Counted from the stretch's first letter, positions 59,801 through 62,660 are shown. The stretch is 64,000 nucleotides of DNA from Patiria pectinifera (GCA_029964075.1 CM057147.1:11863513-11927512); one strand, 5' to 3'. Numbers and translations are program-made. The notes: generated from the sequence alone by a model not told the origin.

Positions 59801-61690
59801 CAAGTCTACAGCTGCATCAGTGACGTGGCCCGCTAAGCTATCCAGGTAGCCAGAGATGGTACCATCCCCAGGCAGGGTGAAGGTAGCATTGGGATTGCAG
59901 ATTGGTATGGGTATATGAGCTGCCTGCAGCAGGTGGATGGGTCGACAGGTGCCGTCTATGCACAGGGTTACTGACAGGTCAATCAGGAACTCCTTCTGCT
60001 CACTGAGCTTGTCAACATTATATCTGAACCAAAAAAACCAAGATTTCCAAAAACAATTAGGGAAATTATAATGTCCTGGTTCCTTCTGGTTTTCAAAGAT
60101 TAAAAATACCATTCTTAATTTCTTCCAAATACATGCAAGGGCATTAACACATTTTCCAGTATTAAAATTCTGACAATTTGCATTCCAAGATAGTTTCTAA
60201 TAATAAGCTGGCATAACAGAATATGAAACAAACAAGCCTTGAATTTTTAAGTTTCAATAAGTCTCAAGCTCTAGATATCTTGACAATGAGGCAAATCATT
60301 TCCAGCAATTGACAACCTCTTTAATGAGTATCTATGTTTACAATTAATATAAACAGGGATGTTAAGTTAATGTACACTGTGTCTTTGGAGTTTCATCACT
60401 CCTTCACTGTAAAACAAAGAAAATCTCCAAGACTGTGGTGTATCCAGCGGGGAGGTGAGGGGGGGGGGAGATTGGGGCAAGGGACATGAAAAGAAAGCAC
60501 CAGCATCTTACAACTGAGAGCGACACCTTCCCCTTTTTTTTATCACTTTTACGAATGAAAAAATAAACATAAAAATTTGGCAACTTTTTTACCAAACAAT
60601 TACCAATGTTGGTCCCCTCCCCTGCAGTGCCAATACATGCATATGCTACTGTGTATCAAATCCTACTTTAAATTTTCTTCCAGTGACTTTAGGATTGGAA
60701 TCCTCATGTGCATATATACTCACTCTATACGCACAGAATCACTGATATCCAGCACCTTATCCACTCCCAAGTCGTATTCAAAGAGCGTCAGATTCTTAGA
60801 CCAGGACCCCAGCCCGACAGACAGCTGGAATTCACAGGGGTCTAGGAGGGCGTAAGCGGTGGTGGACAGCTGAGTGAAAATCAGGTCAAGGGAGGCACAG
60901 CATGTCAGGTCCAGGCAGCGGTCATCCACTGTGCAGGTCAACAGGCTGGATGGAGGTGGTGGCCTTAAGAGCGGACATTCTGACAACGAATTTTTTGTAC
61001 AGGTTGCAAATTACAGAACATCTCTGCTGATGCATTAATGTAAGAGATTATTAGGGGAATAAACGTGTGCTTAGCCGGTTTTAAAAATTATGTTTGACAC
61101 CGGCGGGAATCTGGATGATTGATAATTATCTGAGCCTCAGGCAAGGGTAATTATCATTATCCAGACTCCAACTGGTCTTAAACATAGTGTTTAATACCAG
61201 CCAAGCACATTTTATTCCGATTCATAAATACCTTTTCGATAAAAAAAAACAACATTTGTCACTGGTAGTATTGCGCATGCCTACGTGAGGATTGTGAATG
61301 TTCAACCAATAAAACGGTAAAAGGCACCAAATTTCAAAGGAGTCCAAATTTCACGTAACACTAGTTAAAAGTGTTGTTTAATCATCCTTTGAAGACCGAC
61401 CACGTGATGGGCTCTCGACCAATAGGTATGGGTAAACTGTCTTAGGTATTTATGATTGTACATTACTTTTAACAGCTACAAGTAGTCTTATACCTTAAAG
61501 AAATCAGGCACTTTAATTTTCCAAAACTGGTAATATTAGATGTAGGTATGTGACAATTTGAAAATTATATAATATAATTAAATGCATATAAAAGTAATGA
61601 AACAGGGGTAATTATTATTTTACAAGGTCACTTACTGTTTTCACTTGGTGCAAGTATCTCCATGTCACATTGCTGGTTCCAAACATATCT
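5675..61690 (-). CDS. large modular cysteine-rich extracellular protein gene, 37 visible exons, 5' and 3' incomplete
   Basis: Seen: 37 minus-strand exons with canonical splice sites (one GC donor) sum to 6,183 nt, exactly 2,061 codons, and every exon-exon phase agrees. Visible residues 1-1449 are eight tandem modules of about 180-190 residues, each with about ten Cys. The beta part carries CC and DPC, a LSVGFExW-like strand, an NxT/S-LF strand and a SYxWG strand. The gamma part carries CIDGxC, IPIPxCNPN and LPGDGTVxGFL. Residues about 1440-1542 hold two furin-type sites. Residues 1543-2061 are non-repetitive and end in a PAN/apple-like domain. Inference: a secreted or surface glycoprotein, given the even Cys count, recurrent N-glycosylation sequons and furin sites. 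No signal peptide or transmembrane segment is in the visible part, so the true N-terminus is upstream of 61690 and the C-terminus lies below 5675. I cannot assign a name or a reaction. Each exon is listed separately. Confidence 0.85.
6242..6542 (-). CDS. C-terminal region exon, beta-sandwich-like
   Basis: Encodes about 100 residues: ILLGGHPLYFTVYAMNNGGG, TSTATCSLPTFDITLPTGR, TSTSHPYILRASAVVYDDS, VGFGPEIWGDQIVPWNTI, and TERQNLGDS. The VYAMNNGG strand followed by TATC resembles the last strands of an FN3-like repeat (inference). Phase 0 to phase 1. Confidence 0.85.
7893..7976. repeat. hairpin, ~28-bp stem
   Basis: GGTATAGGAGACCCATCAGT and its inverse ACTGATGGGTCTCCTATACC enclose CTGAGGACCTAGGGTCCTCAG, itself palindromic. 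Function unknown. Confidence 0.75.
8180..8280 (+). repeat. SINE tail fragment
   Basis: CACTCGGGACAACACAAATA, CATCGGTGAAGGGCAAAATC and TTATGAATAATTTGG match the 3' tail of the neighbouring SINE at 9330-9437. The head is missing or diverged. Confidence 0.65.
8330..9437 (+). repeat. tRNA-derived SINE, split by the hAT-like insertion
   Basis: The 5' part (8330-8357, CTGAGTGGTTAGACGTCTGG) rejoins at 9279 with ACGTCTGCACTAAAGCAGG, then a B-box-like GGTTGGAATCCC, then the tail with GGGACAACACTGAGAAC and GGGCAAAACC. It matches the SINE at 4152-4290 on the other strand. Confidence 0.8.
8358..9278. mobile_element. 921-bp nonautonomous hAT-like element inserted in a SINE
   Basis: Termini CAGTGGCGTACGCAGG and CCTGCGTACGCGCCTG, flanked by ACGTCTGG (8350-8357) and ACGTCTGC (9279-9286), a 7/8 match to an 8-bp target duplication. 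The surrounding sequence is one split SINE. It has no transposase frame. Confidence 0.85.
9525..9835 (-). repeat. tRNA-derived SINE, second family
   Basis: On the minus strand the head reads GTGGCTAGTGCATAAAGCAC, CATTGTGACCCCGATTCCCG, followed by a body with GGTTCTCTTTTGTGCCACGA, GGGTTTTTCTCCGGGCCC and TCCGGTTTTCCGCCC. B-box-like GACCCCGATTCCC. The body differs from the first SINE family. Confidence 0.6.
10056..10274 (-). CDS. C-terminal region exon, beta-sandwich-like
   Basis: Encodes exactly 73 codons: DAAGSSRSAAITNLCGVEQV, PGLDYTEPAFQLEMVAFDD, LVKFFYQVGTAPGGSDVVS, and the end GGPSAIISQ. Phase 0 at both ends, acceptor CATGAAG, donor CAA|GTAAGAAC. The strand pattern resembles an extracellular Ig/FN3-like fold (inference). 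Confidence 0.83.
10425..11524. repeat. ~1.1-kb fold-back element
   Basis: Ends GACCTTTATCAGGGTACGCC and GGCGTACCCTGATAAAGGTC, with homology over about 150 bp or more. A second inner inverted pair (AGCCTAAAACAGCAGCC near 10640 and GGCTTTTATATTC near 11000) is off-centre, suggesting an insertion in the right arm. No coding region seen. Confidence 0.8.
12270..12477 (-). CDS. C-terminal region exon
   Basis: Encodes about 69 residues: LKMDIDMIPLIIRLRGLVTL, KIPFFGKKTLFETDIWRY, SPAIHRNIFDIHTKDPDT, and EIEAYSTPV. It closes the hydrophobic beta-rich segment and leads into a Pro/acidic linker. The donor GTG|GTATTA was chosen because it restores phase 0 with the next exon. Confidence 0.78.
12745..12899 (-). 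CDS. C-terminal region exon
   Basis: Encodes about 52 residues: AGITPMVGAYAQAGVSVGFI, LYGELQLIADMLHTSFPTV, AEILFSKFPLDVG. Hydrophobic and glycine-rich, with no Cys. Phase 0 to phase 2. Acceptor CTCATAG, donor GG|GTAAGTGG. Confidence 0.82.
13603..13673 (-). CDS. C-terminal region exon
   Basis: A 71-nt exon encoding IEAGGFFDMEIPLSVAFVSM and KAQ. It continues the GGFIYVGFS strand of the preceding exon. Phase 1 to phase 0. Acceptor TGTTTCAG, donor CAG|GTAGTA. Confidence 0.8.
13895..14165. repeat. ~140-bp direct duplication
   Basis: Two copies of TTGACCTTTCGGCCCCAAA, GGCTTCTTAGGATTAACAAG, AACAATCC...AAACCA and AGTATTTCTCAAGTT, starting at about 13900 and 14045. Dispersed repeat of the GACCTTGACCTTTGACC type. 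Confidence 0.8.
14335..14497 (-). CDS. C-terminal region exon, start of hydrophobic beta-rich segment
   Basis: Encodes about 54 residues: IEEFIDVIINGKADDNFKQF, DVVLRGRIPFPRRQARFL, RAGWGMLVGGFIYVGF. Alternating hydrophobic residues suggest beta strands rather than a transmembrane helix. Phase 0 to phase 1, donor T|GTAAGTAC. Confidence 0.8.
14777..14916 (-). CDS. C-terminal region exon
   Basis: Encodes about 46 residues: KGLDALGGRIANMTIGELEA, MLDLQNIDPLTLVQLMKELR, VLYRTF. A leucine-rich amphipathic helical segment with one sequon (NMT). Phase 1 to phase 0, donor TTT|GTAAGT. Confidence 0.8.
15335..15535. repeat. ~200-bp inverted-repeat element
   Basis: GTAAACACCAGCAATCATGG near 15339 and its inverse CCGTGATTGCCGGTGTTCAC near 15510 enclose about 150 bp. 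MITE-like; target duplication not clear. Confidence 0.5.
15721..17539. repeat. 1.8-kb fold-back element with internal AGGTCA-rich tandem repeats, TA flanks
   Basis: Inverted ends GTGGGGCTGTT / AACAGCCCCAC flanked by TA on both sides. Each arm has about three ~230-bp repeats with TGACCTCTGGTGACC, AGAGGTCAATGAAC. The centre near 16620-16690 is non-repeated. Consistent with a Tc1/mariner-type nonautonomous element; no transposase. Confidence 0.82.
17916..18005 (-). CDS. C-terminal region exon
   Basis: A 90-nt exon encoding GASLFDLILSPGADSGTW, then QGDVIIGGGLT. Phase 1 to phase 1. Acceptor TTTGTTTCAG, donor C|GTATGTAC. It follows directly after the second furin-type site, so it would form the new N-terminus after cleavage. 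Function not recognised. Confidence 0.78.
18920..19039 (-). CDS. linker exon with second furin-type site
   Basis: Encodes about 40 residues: IAESGTASRRSMGLLIFGD, EDETPVTRRRRRDLSLSVTT. The RRRRR-D run is a strong proprotein convertase motif, about 85 residues after the RRKRR motif. Phase 1 to phase 1, acceptor TGTTACAG, donor G|GTAATGC. Confidence 0.82.
20980..21938. mobile_element. 959-bp nonautonomous hAT-like element with subterminal GAGTCC repeats
   Basis: Termini CAGTGTTGTAGTCGAG and its inverse, flanked by a perfect 8-bp duplication GCTTCCAC (20972-20979 and 21939-21946). An 8-bp target duplication and CAG...CTG ends are hAT hallmarks. Both ends carry arrays of GAGTCC/GGACTC hexamers. 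It has no transposase frame. Confidence 0.88.
22899..23059 (-). CDS. linker exon (post-module, acidic)
   Basis: Encodes about 54 residues: ESAEGMDSMEDLTANAIDKA, RAYFKTILNGNSTSFS, then KLQPEKAVKP. It has no Cys and one sequon (NST). It is predicted to be soluble and partly helical, between the two furin-type sites. Phase 2 to phase 1. Confidence 0.8.
23778..23960 (-). CDS. M8 gamma-like exon ending in a furin-type site
   Basis: Encodes about 61 residues: YDVERPHSTIYDVDLDISL, CWPGAC, EPIVILRDAIF, then SECADQGGGSS and TRRKRRSVDD. The CxxxxC pair aligns with CIDGxC. IPIPxCNPN and LPGDG are replaced by a linker ending in RRKRR, a furin-type cleavage motif. Phase 2 to phase 2, donor CT|GTGAGT. Confidence 0.83.
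24095..24608. repeat. ~510-bp palindromic MITE, TA flanked
   Basis: Inverted ends TACAGGGTGAGT / ACTCACCCTGTA with arms matching through most of their length (CCCACGGATCACAAA near 24290 with TTTGTGTGATCCGTGG near 24390). Tc1/mariner-like ends. No coding sequence. Confidence 0.82.
25355..25670 (+). mobile_element. CR1/L2-like LINE, 3' ORF part, 5' piece of a nested pair
   Basis: The plus strand gives LDFCNSMLYHLPRNQLARL, RSLQTSAACIVTLAPSRAHI and TPILQSLHCLHVANGVKYKL. This is the typical reverse-transcriptase C-terminus of CR1/L2 elements. The homologous continuation is at 28130-28420. Confidence 0.75.
25690..28100 (-). mobile_element. degraded CR1/Jockey-like non-LTR retrotransposon (endonuclease end and RT)
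   Basis: Reading down from 28100: end of endonuclease (ILDLVLTTHTYLNENC, HLMVCFTINF), then SLDIKKATGPDTIPARLLKQ, PSDWSVTNISPIF, then RT motifs DAIVLDFSKAFDHVPHQRLL and GTVLGPLIFLTFINDLLP, then a C-terminal YLGLTFSTYMAWSKDMNKI, LVRPHLGYSSQAWSPY. Several frameshifts and the missing YADD-like motif show it is dead. It lies inside another LINE fragment. Confidence 0.85.
28130..28420 (+). mobile_element. CR1/L2-like LINE, C-terminal end (continuation of 25355-25670)
   Basis: Translation gives SYNPPRCLRSSNNSLLVVPH, then a shifted frame with the LWNNLPLIIPNLSSVSQFKV-like end of CR1/L2 ORF2. A short duplication of CCTGGGGAGATCTTTATCT is present. Together with 25355-25670 it brackets the minus-strand LINE. 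Confidence 0.65.
29172..29211 (-). CDS. M8 beta second part, micro-exon
   Basis: A 40-nt exon, phase 1 to phase 2, encoding HSFEKNLGVLKI between the split codons. Its phases fit exactly between the M8 beta and gamma exons. Acceptor CTCCCCAG, donor CAG|GTAAGG. It is too short to be certain from sequence alone. Confidence 0.68.
29706..29918 (-). CDS. M8 beta exon
   Basis: Encodes about 71 residues: CSFLAVPSAVAPFC, SRDQSCLGVGCC, LNFDLGIVQRSFSVW, LDPCARTFSFGFEKW, then VETIAIQVLQ. Six Cys. The donor A|GTAAGA follows CTGCAG. The N-x-T and SYxWG strands are absent, so beta is shortened. Confidence 0.86.
30464..30580 (-). CDS. M7 gamma second part fused to M8 alpha, GC donor
   Basis: Encodes about 39 residues: DIGDYASGLVVNRLSVSADV, LLPRPCSGPPEQITPATT. 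The frame and phases (1 to 1) match the M4-M6 fused exons. The donor is ACAG|GCAAGT, a GC-AG intron with an otherwise perfect donor consensus. Confidence 0.82.
30939..31159 (-). CDS. M7 end of beta fused to gamma first part
   Basis: Encodes about 74 residues: YKWGKVTRERLSDAVLLTF (end of beta), TIDKTADNRNLLLSLSLQL, CIAGGC, IPFCNPNGTLEW and NLG. In M7 the beta-gamma intron is missing and a different intron splits beta. Phase 2 to phase 1, donor G|GTAAGTC. Confidence 0.86.
31324..31854. repeat. 530-bp MITE with TGTGTCGCCC termini
   Basis: Ends TGTGTCGCCC and GGGCGACACA. The interior carries GTCACTGCATCCA, TTGACCTTTGACC and AACATACGGACAGGCGGAC. Widespread repeat type; no coding sequence. Confidence 0.75.
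31868..32072 (-). CDS. M7 beta exon
   Basis: Encodes about 68 residues: CPHLPSLPTLPSGGVC, SDACLGVECC, LAVDLGIISRTLRAW, VEPCDFKLSIGFENW, the sequon NVT and the end LLR. Six Cys. It stops before the WG strand, which has moved into the next exon. Confidence 0.9.
33020..34436. mobile_element. 1,417-bp TIR element with subterminal AGGAGCG-type repeats
   Basis: Ends CAGTCCTTCATTT and its inverse, flanked by perfect 6-bp duplications AATGTG (33014-33019 and 34437-34442). Both ends hold inverted CGCTCTCCT/GAGGAGCG motifs. An internal ~70-bp tandem duplication (33765-33905) is present. hAT-like ends, but the 6-bp duplication is unusual for hAT; family uncertain. Confidence 0.75.
33765..33905. repeat. 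70-bp tandem duplication
   Basis: Two nearly identical copies of TTCATGAACACGAAAAATAC, GCAGACAAGAGAGATCAAGT, TCTGTGAATAAGCTTGCAAA, differing at a few bases. It lies inside the 33020-34436 element. Confidence 0.9.
34613..34744 (-). CDS. M6 gamma second part fused to M7 alpha
   Basis: Encodes about 44 residues: ITSISQLGSLDAGFEAV, AQALGLPSRL, VSASPCPPVIQPSQSG. It has the same position and phases as the fused exons of M4 and M5 but is strongly diverged. Acceptor CTGCTAG, donor G|GTAGGGG. Confidence 0.83.
35314..35474 (-). CDS. M6 gamma exon, first part
   Basis: Encodes about 53 residues: YTLELMDGEISMSLSIDA, CIHGQC, LPMCYPNGTISW, and KNLPG. Phase 2 to phase 1, donor G|GTAGGACT. Confidence 0.87.
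35955..36245 (+). mobile_element. CR1/L2-like LINE 3' end fragment
   Basis: The plus strand gives LRTTITTKSTIEKAFSTAGP, KEWNKISSHNRDSQSIHIFK and KLLKLFALTTSSS followed by a stop, an AAGCGCTTTGATCTTGTTAA tail and an ATT-rich microsatellite end. Matches CR1/L2 ORF2 ends. Confidence 0.7.
36373..36631 (-). CDS. M6 beta exon
   Basis: Encodes about 86 residues: CPSMQFPSNLTPLAHC, DTCFGIQCC, LDVNL, VVDPCLGQLTLQFGNW, and the end TIGNFVMLR. Six Cys; the SYxWG strand is degenerate (SHLDFD). Phase 1 to phase 2. The first part of this exon is duplicated about 140 bp upstream. Confidence 0.88.
36681..36768 (-). pseudogene. partial duplicate of the M6 beta exon start, with acceptor
   Basis: About 100 bp repeat the first third of the M6 beta exon together with its TTCCAG acceptor. 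Translation gives CPSMQLPSPLAHC, NNCFEIQCC and LDVNLG, then runs to a stop with no donor. It is probably an intronic exon-fragment duplication, not used, or at most a cryptic acceptor. Confidence 0.7.
37060..37300 (-). repeat. tRNA-derived SINE, third family
   Basis: On the minus strand it has an A-box-like TTAGCGTAGCGGTA and a B-box-like CGGGTTCGAATCACGCCTG, then GGATTGGGTTTTCAGTCCCT, ACCTGATTCTGTGGGTTTTC. The same body appears at 44490-44640 on the plus strand. Confidence 0.75.
37811..37948 (-). CDS. M5 gamma second part fused to M6 alpha
   Basis: Encodes about 46 residues: VDGFIQTISGQVIQGASLAL, SQLGIDPYFF, SSQPCLNPTGPQSYG. It is fused as in M4. The usual GDG is reduced to VDG. Acceptor CTCCAG, donor A|GTAGGTT. 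Confidence 0.85.
38400..38670. repeat. ~270-bp MITE-like repeat with AATAGGGCGAC motifs
   Basis: AATAGGGCGACAGATTTTGC at the left, CACCCTATTGGGGCGAA at the right, and internal GGCGACATTTTCACTGTCGCC hairpin. Exact ends not defined. Confidence 0.45.
38940..39091 (-). CDS. M5 gamma exon, first part
   Basis: Encodes about 51 residues: YSINKQNDTQEFEMSVMLEY, CIDGLC, IPIPVCNPG and the end YNLSG. The LPG of other modules is LSG here. Donor G|GTGAGTTT, phase 1. Confidence 0.88.
39327..39369 (-). CDS. M5 beta exon, short second part
   Basis: A 43-nt exon encoding KEMTVTIASGMNLR after the split glycine codon. It aligns with the VETVNIGNAVMLR end of the undivided M3 beta. Phase 1 to phase 2. The acceptor is TTTGTAG and the donor AG|GTAAGT. 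Confidence 0.82.
39694..39900 (-). CDS. M5 beta exon, main part
   Basis: Encodes about 69 residues: CVSSTSILGNC, GETCTELRCC, LELDLKIADVSATAW, FDPCDFTFSLGLEKW, and VFSYQWG. Six Cys. Unlike in other modules it ends early, at WG with a phase-1 donor G|GTAAGAGC; the end of beta is in the next 43-nt exon. Confidence 0.9.
40814..40945 (-). CDS. M4 gamma second part fused to M5 alpha
   Basis: Encodes about 44 residues: DGSVSGFLSYLGGNVG, then AIDAALRHLHLTGFL, TGNACSYHTQG. The junction with the previous exon rebuilds LPGDGSV. The gamma end and the next alpha linker share one exon, unlike in M1-M3. Phase 1 to phase 1. Confidence 0.88.
41103..43505. repeat. 57-bp minisatellite, about 40 units
   Basis: Units read GATGCCTTGCATTCACTAGA, TGGTGCTGTGAGACCACTAT, AGAGAGTCAGAGTGAAG with moderate divergence. 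The period of 57 is a multiple of three, which produces long repetitive open frames on both strands (ECKASFTLTLYS-like); these are not genes. Non-repeat sequence interrupts the array at about 43180-43385. It lies in the intron that splits M4 gamma. Confidence 0.9.
43829..43983 (-). CDS. M4 gamma exon, first part
   Basis: Encodes about 52 residues: WRVAKITEDKQFEIDLSLVL, then CVDGAC, LPIPLCNTQDTF, and TLPG. It is interrupted after LPG by a phase-1 intron that does not exist in M1-M3. The donor is G|GTACGTTT. The following intron holds the 57-bp minisatellite. Confidence 0.88.
44490..44640 (+). repeat. SINE of the third family, 5' degraded
   Basis: GGGGAGGCGCAGTGGTGCTC followed by GGATTGGGTTTTTCCATCCC, TACCTGATTCTGTAGGTTTC matches the body of the SINE at 37060-37300. 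The B box is lost. Confidence 0.65.
44712..46576. mobile_element. 1,865-bp nonautonomous hAT-like element with subterminal GAGGCC repeats
   Basis: Termini CAGTGTTGTAGTCGAGGCC and an inverse end ...CCAACACTG, flanked by TTGGTTTT (44704-44711) and TTGGTTTC (46577-46584), a 7/8 match. Both ends are arrays of GAGGCC/GGCCTC. It has the same terminus as the element at 20980 but a different hexamer. It has no transposase frame. Confidence 0.85.
47354..47609 (-). CDS. M4 beta exon
   Basis: Encodes about 85 residues: CPAIDVTQLP, LSCTVTDSCLGIRCC, ILDPCNFTLSVGFEKW, VTLFHYPLG, and the end NSVLTVR. Six Cys. The usual sequon is lost (SVT). It starts in phase 1 and ends in phase 2 (AG|GTATGAC). Its 5' boundary has seeded a tandem array in the upstream intron. 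Confidence 0.9.
47540..48125. repeat. tandem array of about 5 units (~125-140 bp) seeded by the M4 beta exon boundary
   Basis: The real exon 5' end and acceptor (near 47560-47640) is followed by four diverged copies near 47690, 47815, 47930 and 48060. Each keeps a GTCAGGNAGCTGGGTGACATC-like core, a decayed CAGCCTTGAAGAAAGAGAAT acceptor region, and a GACAGTGACAGT run with GGTGACATTGCATG. Confidence 0.75.
48509..48563 (-). CDS. M4 alpha exon
   Basis: A 55-nt exon, phase 0 to phase 1, encoding QYLQSVPCDRGTPGTLRS plus one base. It is the last alpha part that is a separate exon; later ones are fused to the end of the preceding gamma. The acceptor is ACTGCAG and the donor G|GTAAGTT. Confidence 0.78.
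48723..48950. repeat. ~230-bp MITE, hAT-like ends
   Basis: Starts CAGGGGCGGATCCAGG and ends near TAGATCCACCACTA, roughly inverted. Contains G-rich and T-rich runs. The target duplication is not convincing. Confidence 0.4.
49110..49565. repeat. ~455-bp TIR element (MITE) next to an exon
   Basis: Inverted ends TAATAAAGACTGGATAGCGG / CCGCTATCCAGTCTTTATA with TA at each edge. It ends about 37 bp from the donor of the M3 gamma exon. No coding sequence. Confidence 0.7.
49602..49851 (-). CDS. M3 gamma exon
   Basis: Encodes about 83 residues: YSIEKL, LSLTLCIDDTC, VPIPLCNTNATSFTLPGDG, then TVEGFKRELGGRIG and the end LEKFGLS. Undivided, phase 2 to phase 0. The donor AGT|GTGAGTG is about 37 bp from the end of a terminal-inverted-repeat element. 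Confidence 0.9.
50250..50505 (-). CDS. M3 beta exon
   Basis: Encodes about 85 residues: CPLISLP, VQCSIDDRCLGIQCC, a QVDPCNFQLYVAFENW strand, the sequon NIT, LFSYSWG, and the end NIGNAVMLR. Six Cys. It starts in phase 1 and ends in phase 2 (AG|GTGGGATT). It is close to the consensus of all beta exons. Confidence 0.9.
50690..51545. repeat. ~152-bp tandem array rich in TGACGTCA-like sites
   Basis: Four to five units carry CACATGTCATGTGATGACAT, CATCGTGACGTCA, CATCTTTAACACACCCCGGT, TTAGGTACATACC and CTGTAGGTCTGTAGATATTG. Units start about 152 bp apart (for example GATGAC at 50863, 51015 and 51168). It is followed by a 51545-51730 segment shared with the copy at 5205-5480. Confidence 0.85.
53118..53172 (-). 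CDS. M3 alpha exon
   Basis: A 55-nt exon in phase 0 to phase 1, encoding DTIIGTTCQLPSQKTTGI. It has the single Cys followed by LP, as in M2. The acceptor is TTCTCAG and the donor C|GTAAGTC. Confidence 0.78.
53513..53911. repeat. ~400-bp palindromic element
   Basis: AACGGCGTACTTCCACTACT near the left end pairs with CGAGTGGAAGTACGACGTTC near the right end, and CCGATTCGGTCC pairs with GGACCGAATCGA inside. A long imperfect hairpin with no coding sequence. Confidence 0.7.
54509..54755 (-). CDS. M2 gamma exon, lacking the Cys pair
   Basis: Encodes about 82 residues: FSIDKLDATKEYEVDLAF, then LLIDGIATD where other modules have CIDGxC, IPIPLCNAN, LPGDGSVKGFLKELGDNVG, and the end LTKLNLQ. Both cysteines of the CxxxxC pair are replaced (L and A) while the PxCN cysteine is kept. 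The frame and splice sites are intact, so it is probably functional. Confidence 0.9.
55277..55529 (-). CDS. M2 beta exon
   Basis: Encodes about 84 residues with the CP start, LSCYISSRCTSLHCC, LNLDLK, IIDPCDYTLSVGLELW, the sequon NVS, SYEWG, and the end ALSVR. It has six Cys. It starts in phase 1 and ends in phase 2 (AG|GTGAGTTT), the same pattern as M1, M3 and M4. Confidence 0.9.
56466..56940. repeat. 11-bp minisatellite (TCAATCACAAG / TCAATCATCAG)
   Basis: Two alternating 11-bp variants, TCAATCACAAG and TCAATCATCAG, with TCACTCACAAG and TCATCATCAG forms at the start. There are about 40 units in the M1/M2-side intron between the M2 alpha and beta exons. The open frame it creates is low complexity. 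Confidence 0.9.
57385..57442 (-). CDS. M2 alpha exon
   Basis: A 58-nt exon encoding NFLSRDTCSLPAALPVGSD. It starts in phase 0 and ends in phase 1, with acceptor TCATCTAG and donor A|GTAAGTACTG. It joins in frame to the CPVQIP start of the next beta exon. Confidence 0.82.
58010..59670. repeat. ~85-100-bp minisatellite, interrupted by a transposon
   Basis: Units contain TGATGCTCATGTGAAGATGC, TAGGTTTGTGTACTTGCATA, ATATGCCATACATGCACAAA, CCATGAGTGGTGTGTCCCTC. Copies occur at about 58030-58410 and 59230-59670. The gap between them is an insertion with inverted termini (separate entry). Confidence 0.82.
58411..59225. mobile_element. 815-bp nonautonomous TIR element with 5-bp target duplication
   Basis: Terminal inverted repeats CCATAGAGCAAGGACCCAAG and its complement, flanked on both sides by TCCTT (58406-58410 and 59226-59230). 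It lies inside the minisatellite. It has no transposase frame. Family not assigned. Confidence 0.82.
59777..60023 (-). CDS. M1 gamma exon
   Basis: Encodes about 82 residues: YNVDKL, a LSVTLCIDGTC strand, IPIPICNPNATF, LPGDGTISGYL, then an amphipathic helix-like segment ending DLVLDYLGLK. It starts in phase 2 and ends in phase 0 at AAG|GTGAGA. It is the clearest example of an undivided gamma exon, with all three gamma Cys present. Confidence 0.9.
60724..60979 (-). CDS. M1 beta exon
   Basis: Encodes about 85 residues. It starts with the CP pair, has a proline-rich stretch, then TCTVDDRCLDLTCC, a LLDPCEFQLSVGLGSW strand, the sequon NLT before LF, and ends VRI. It contains six Cys, as in every other beta exon. 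It starts in phase 1 and ends in phase 2 at GA|GTGAGT. The acceptor is CGTTGTCAG. Confidence 0.88.
61055..61218. repeat. ~165-bp hairpin (MITE-like)
   Basis: GGAATAAACGTGTGCTTAGC pairs with GCCAAGCACATTTTATTCC, and the arms continue inward through ATCTGGATGATTGATAATTA. Nearly the whole element can fold into one stem. Confidence 0.65.
61636..61690 (-). CDS. M1 alpha exon (linker with one Cys)
   Basis: First visible exon of the modular gene. It has an acceptor TTTTGCAG and a donor A|GTAAGTG, starts in phase 0 and ends in phase 1. It encodes about 18 residues starting RYVWNQQC, matching the FLSRDTC-type linkers of later modules. Because it starts in phase 0 like every alpha exon that follows a gamma exon, an earlier gamma exon should lie upstream; I do not find one before position 64000. 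Confidence 0.75.
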
Positions 61691-61959
61691 CTGCAAAATT
61701 AATAAACATTAGGTTTCTAAAAAAAATAACAAATCTGCTCATTTTCTCTTCACAAGACTTGACATTAGTCAATACCTGCAACAGAAAATTTGATAATTTT
61801 GTTCAATTTCACAAGAAATAACTTGTCAATTTGCTGTATAAATCTTGTAGAACTCACAAATCTAGCACCTAAGAATGGAGAGAGATGGATGTAATCAGTC
61901 GATGTAGTATATGTTGCAGGTTGCATAGTGAGGCAAGCATACGACCCTGTCTGTGGACT

Positions 61960-62660
61960 CTAGAGTCCATCGATATATCATATTACTTGATTACTCGATA
62001 TCAACGTGATATTGAGTAATCAAAAATAATGCCGAAATCTTTATCATTATGAAATATATCAAATGTCAGGCGATGTGTCTGTGTATGAGAGCATAGGCAC
62101 ACACCGTGGGAGGGGGGGGGGCCTCAAGGGCTTGGTTCCCCCCTCCCAAGAGGTTGTTACATCATGTAATTATTTTTTTGGGCATGTTTGGAGGGGGGGG
62201 GGCCCATTTTGTTATTTACTCCCACAATGGTACTGTGGTGATATGTACCGGAATGTGGCCAATCATAGGGGTGTAAATGGTACCACTTTTATAAAAATAG
62301 TCTCCCCCCCCCCCAACAAAAAACGAACACTTTCTGCGGCCACAAAATTTGGGCAACATTTTTTGAAAAAAGTCAAACTTCTAAAAATAATTTGGAAAAA
62401 AAAAAGTGAGCCCCCCCTTTCAAATCCTGGGTGCGCCACTGCATGAGCATGGTTTGGCTACTGAAAATCAAAGCTTTGTGTCAACAGACGACAACACAGG
62501 AAATGTTTTTTTTTGTCTTCAATACAAACATTACAAAATAGTTTCCTCGAAGTTACAGGTAGGTTTCAACTCATAATTTCAGTAAGTCGTAATGTCAAAA
62601 TACATACGTGTTTATCACGATGTTTACTTATGTACATTCTTTCTGGTTGTGTGGACAATT
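61960..62660. repeat. dispersed repeat, copy 2, with a G-rich insertion
   Basis: Same order of blocks as 2940-3350, but with about 350 bp inserted at 62090-62450. The insertion ends in GGGTGCGCCACTG, hAT-like, but its left end and target duplication are unclear. Confidence 0.65.

Noticed and set aside
62090-62450. hAT-like insertion in the dispersed repeat copy
   Set aside because: The right end GGGTGCGCCACTG fits, but the left end and an 8-bp duplication cannot be shown.
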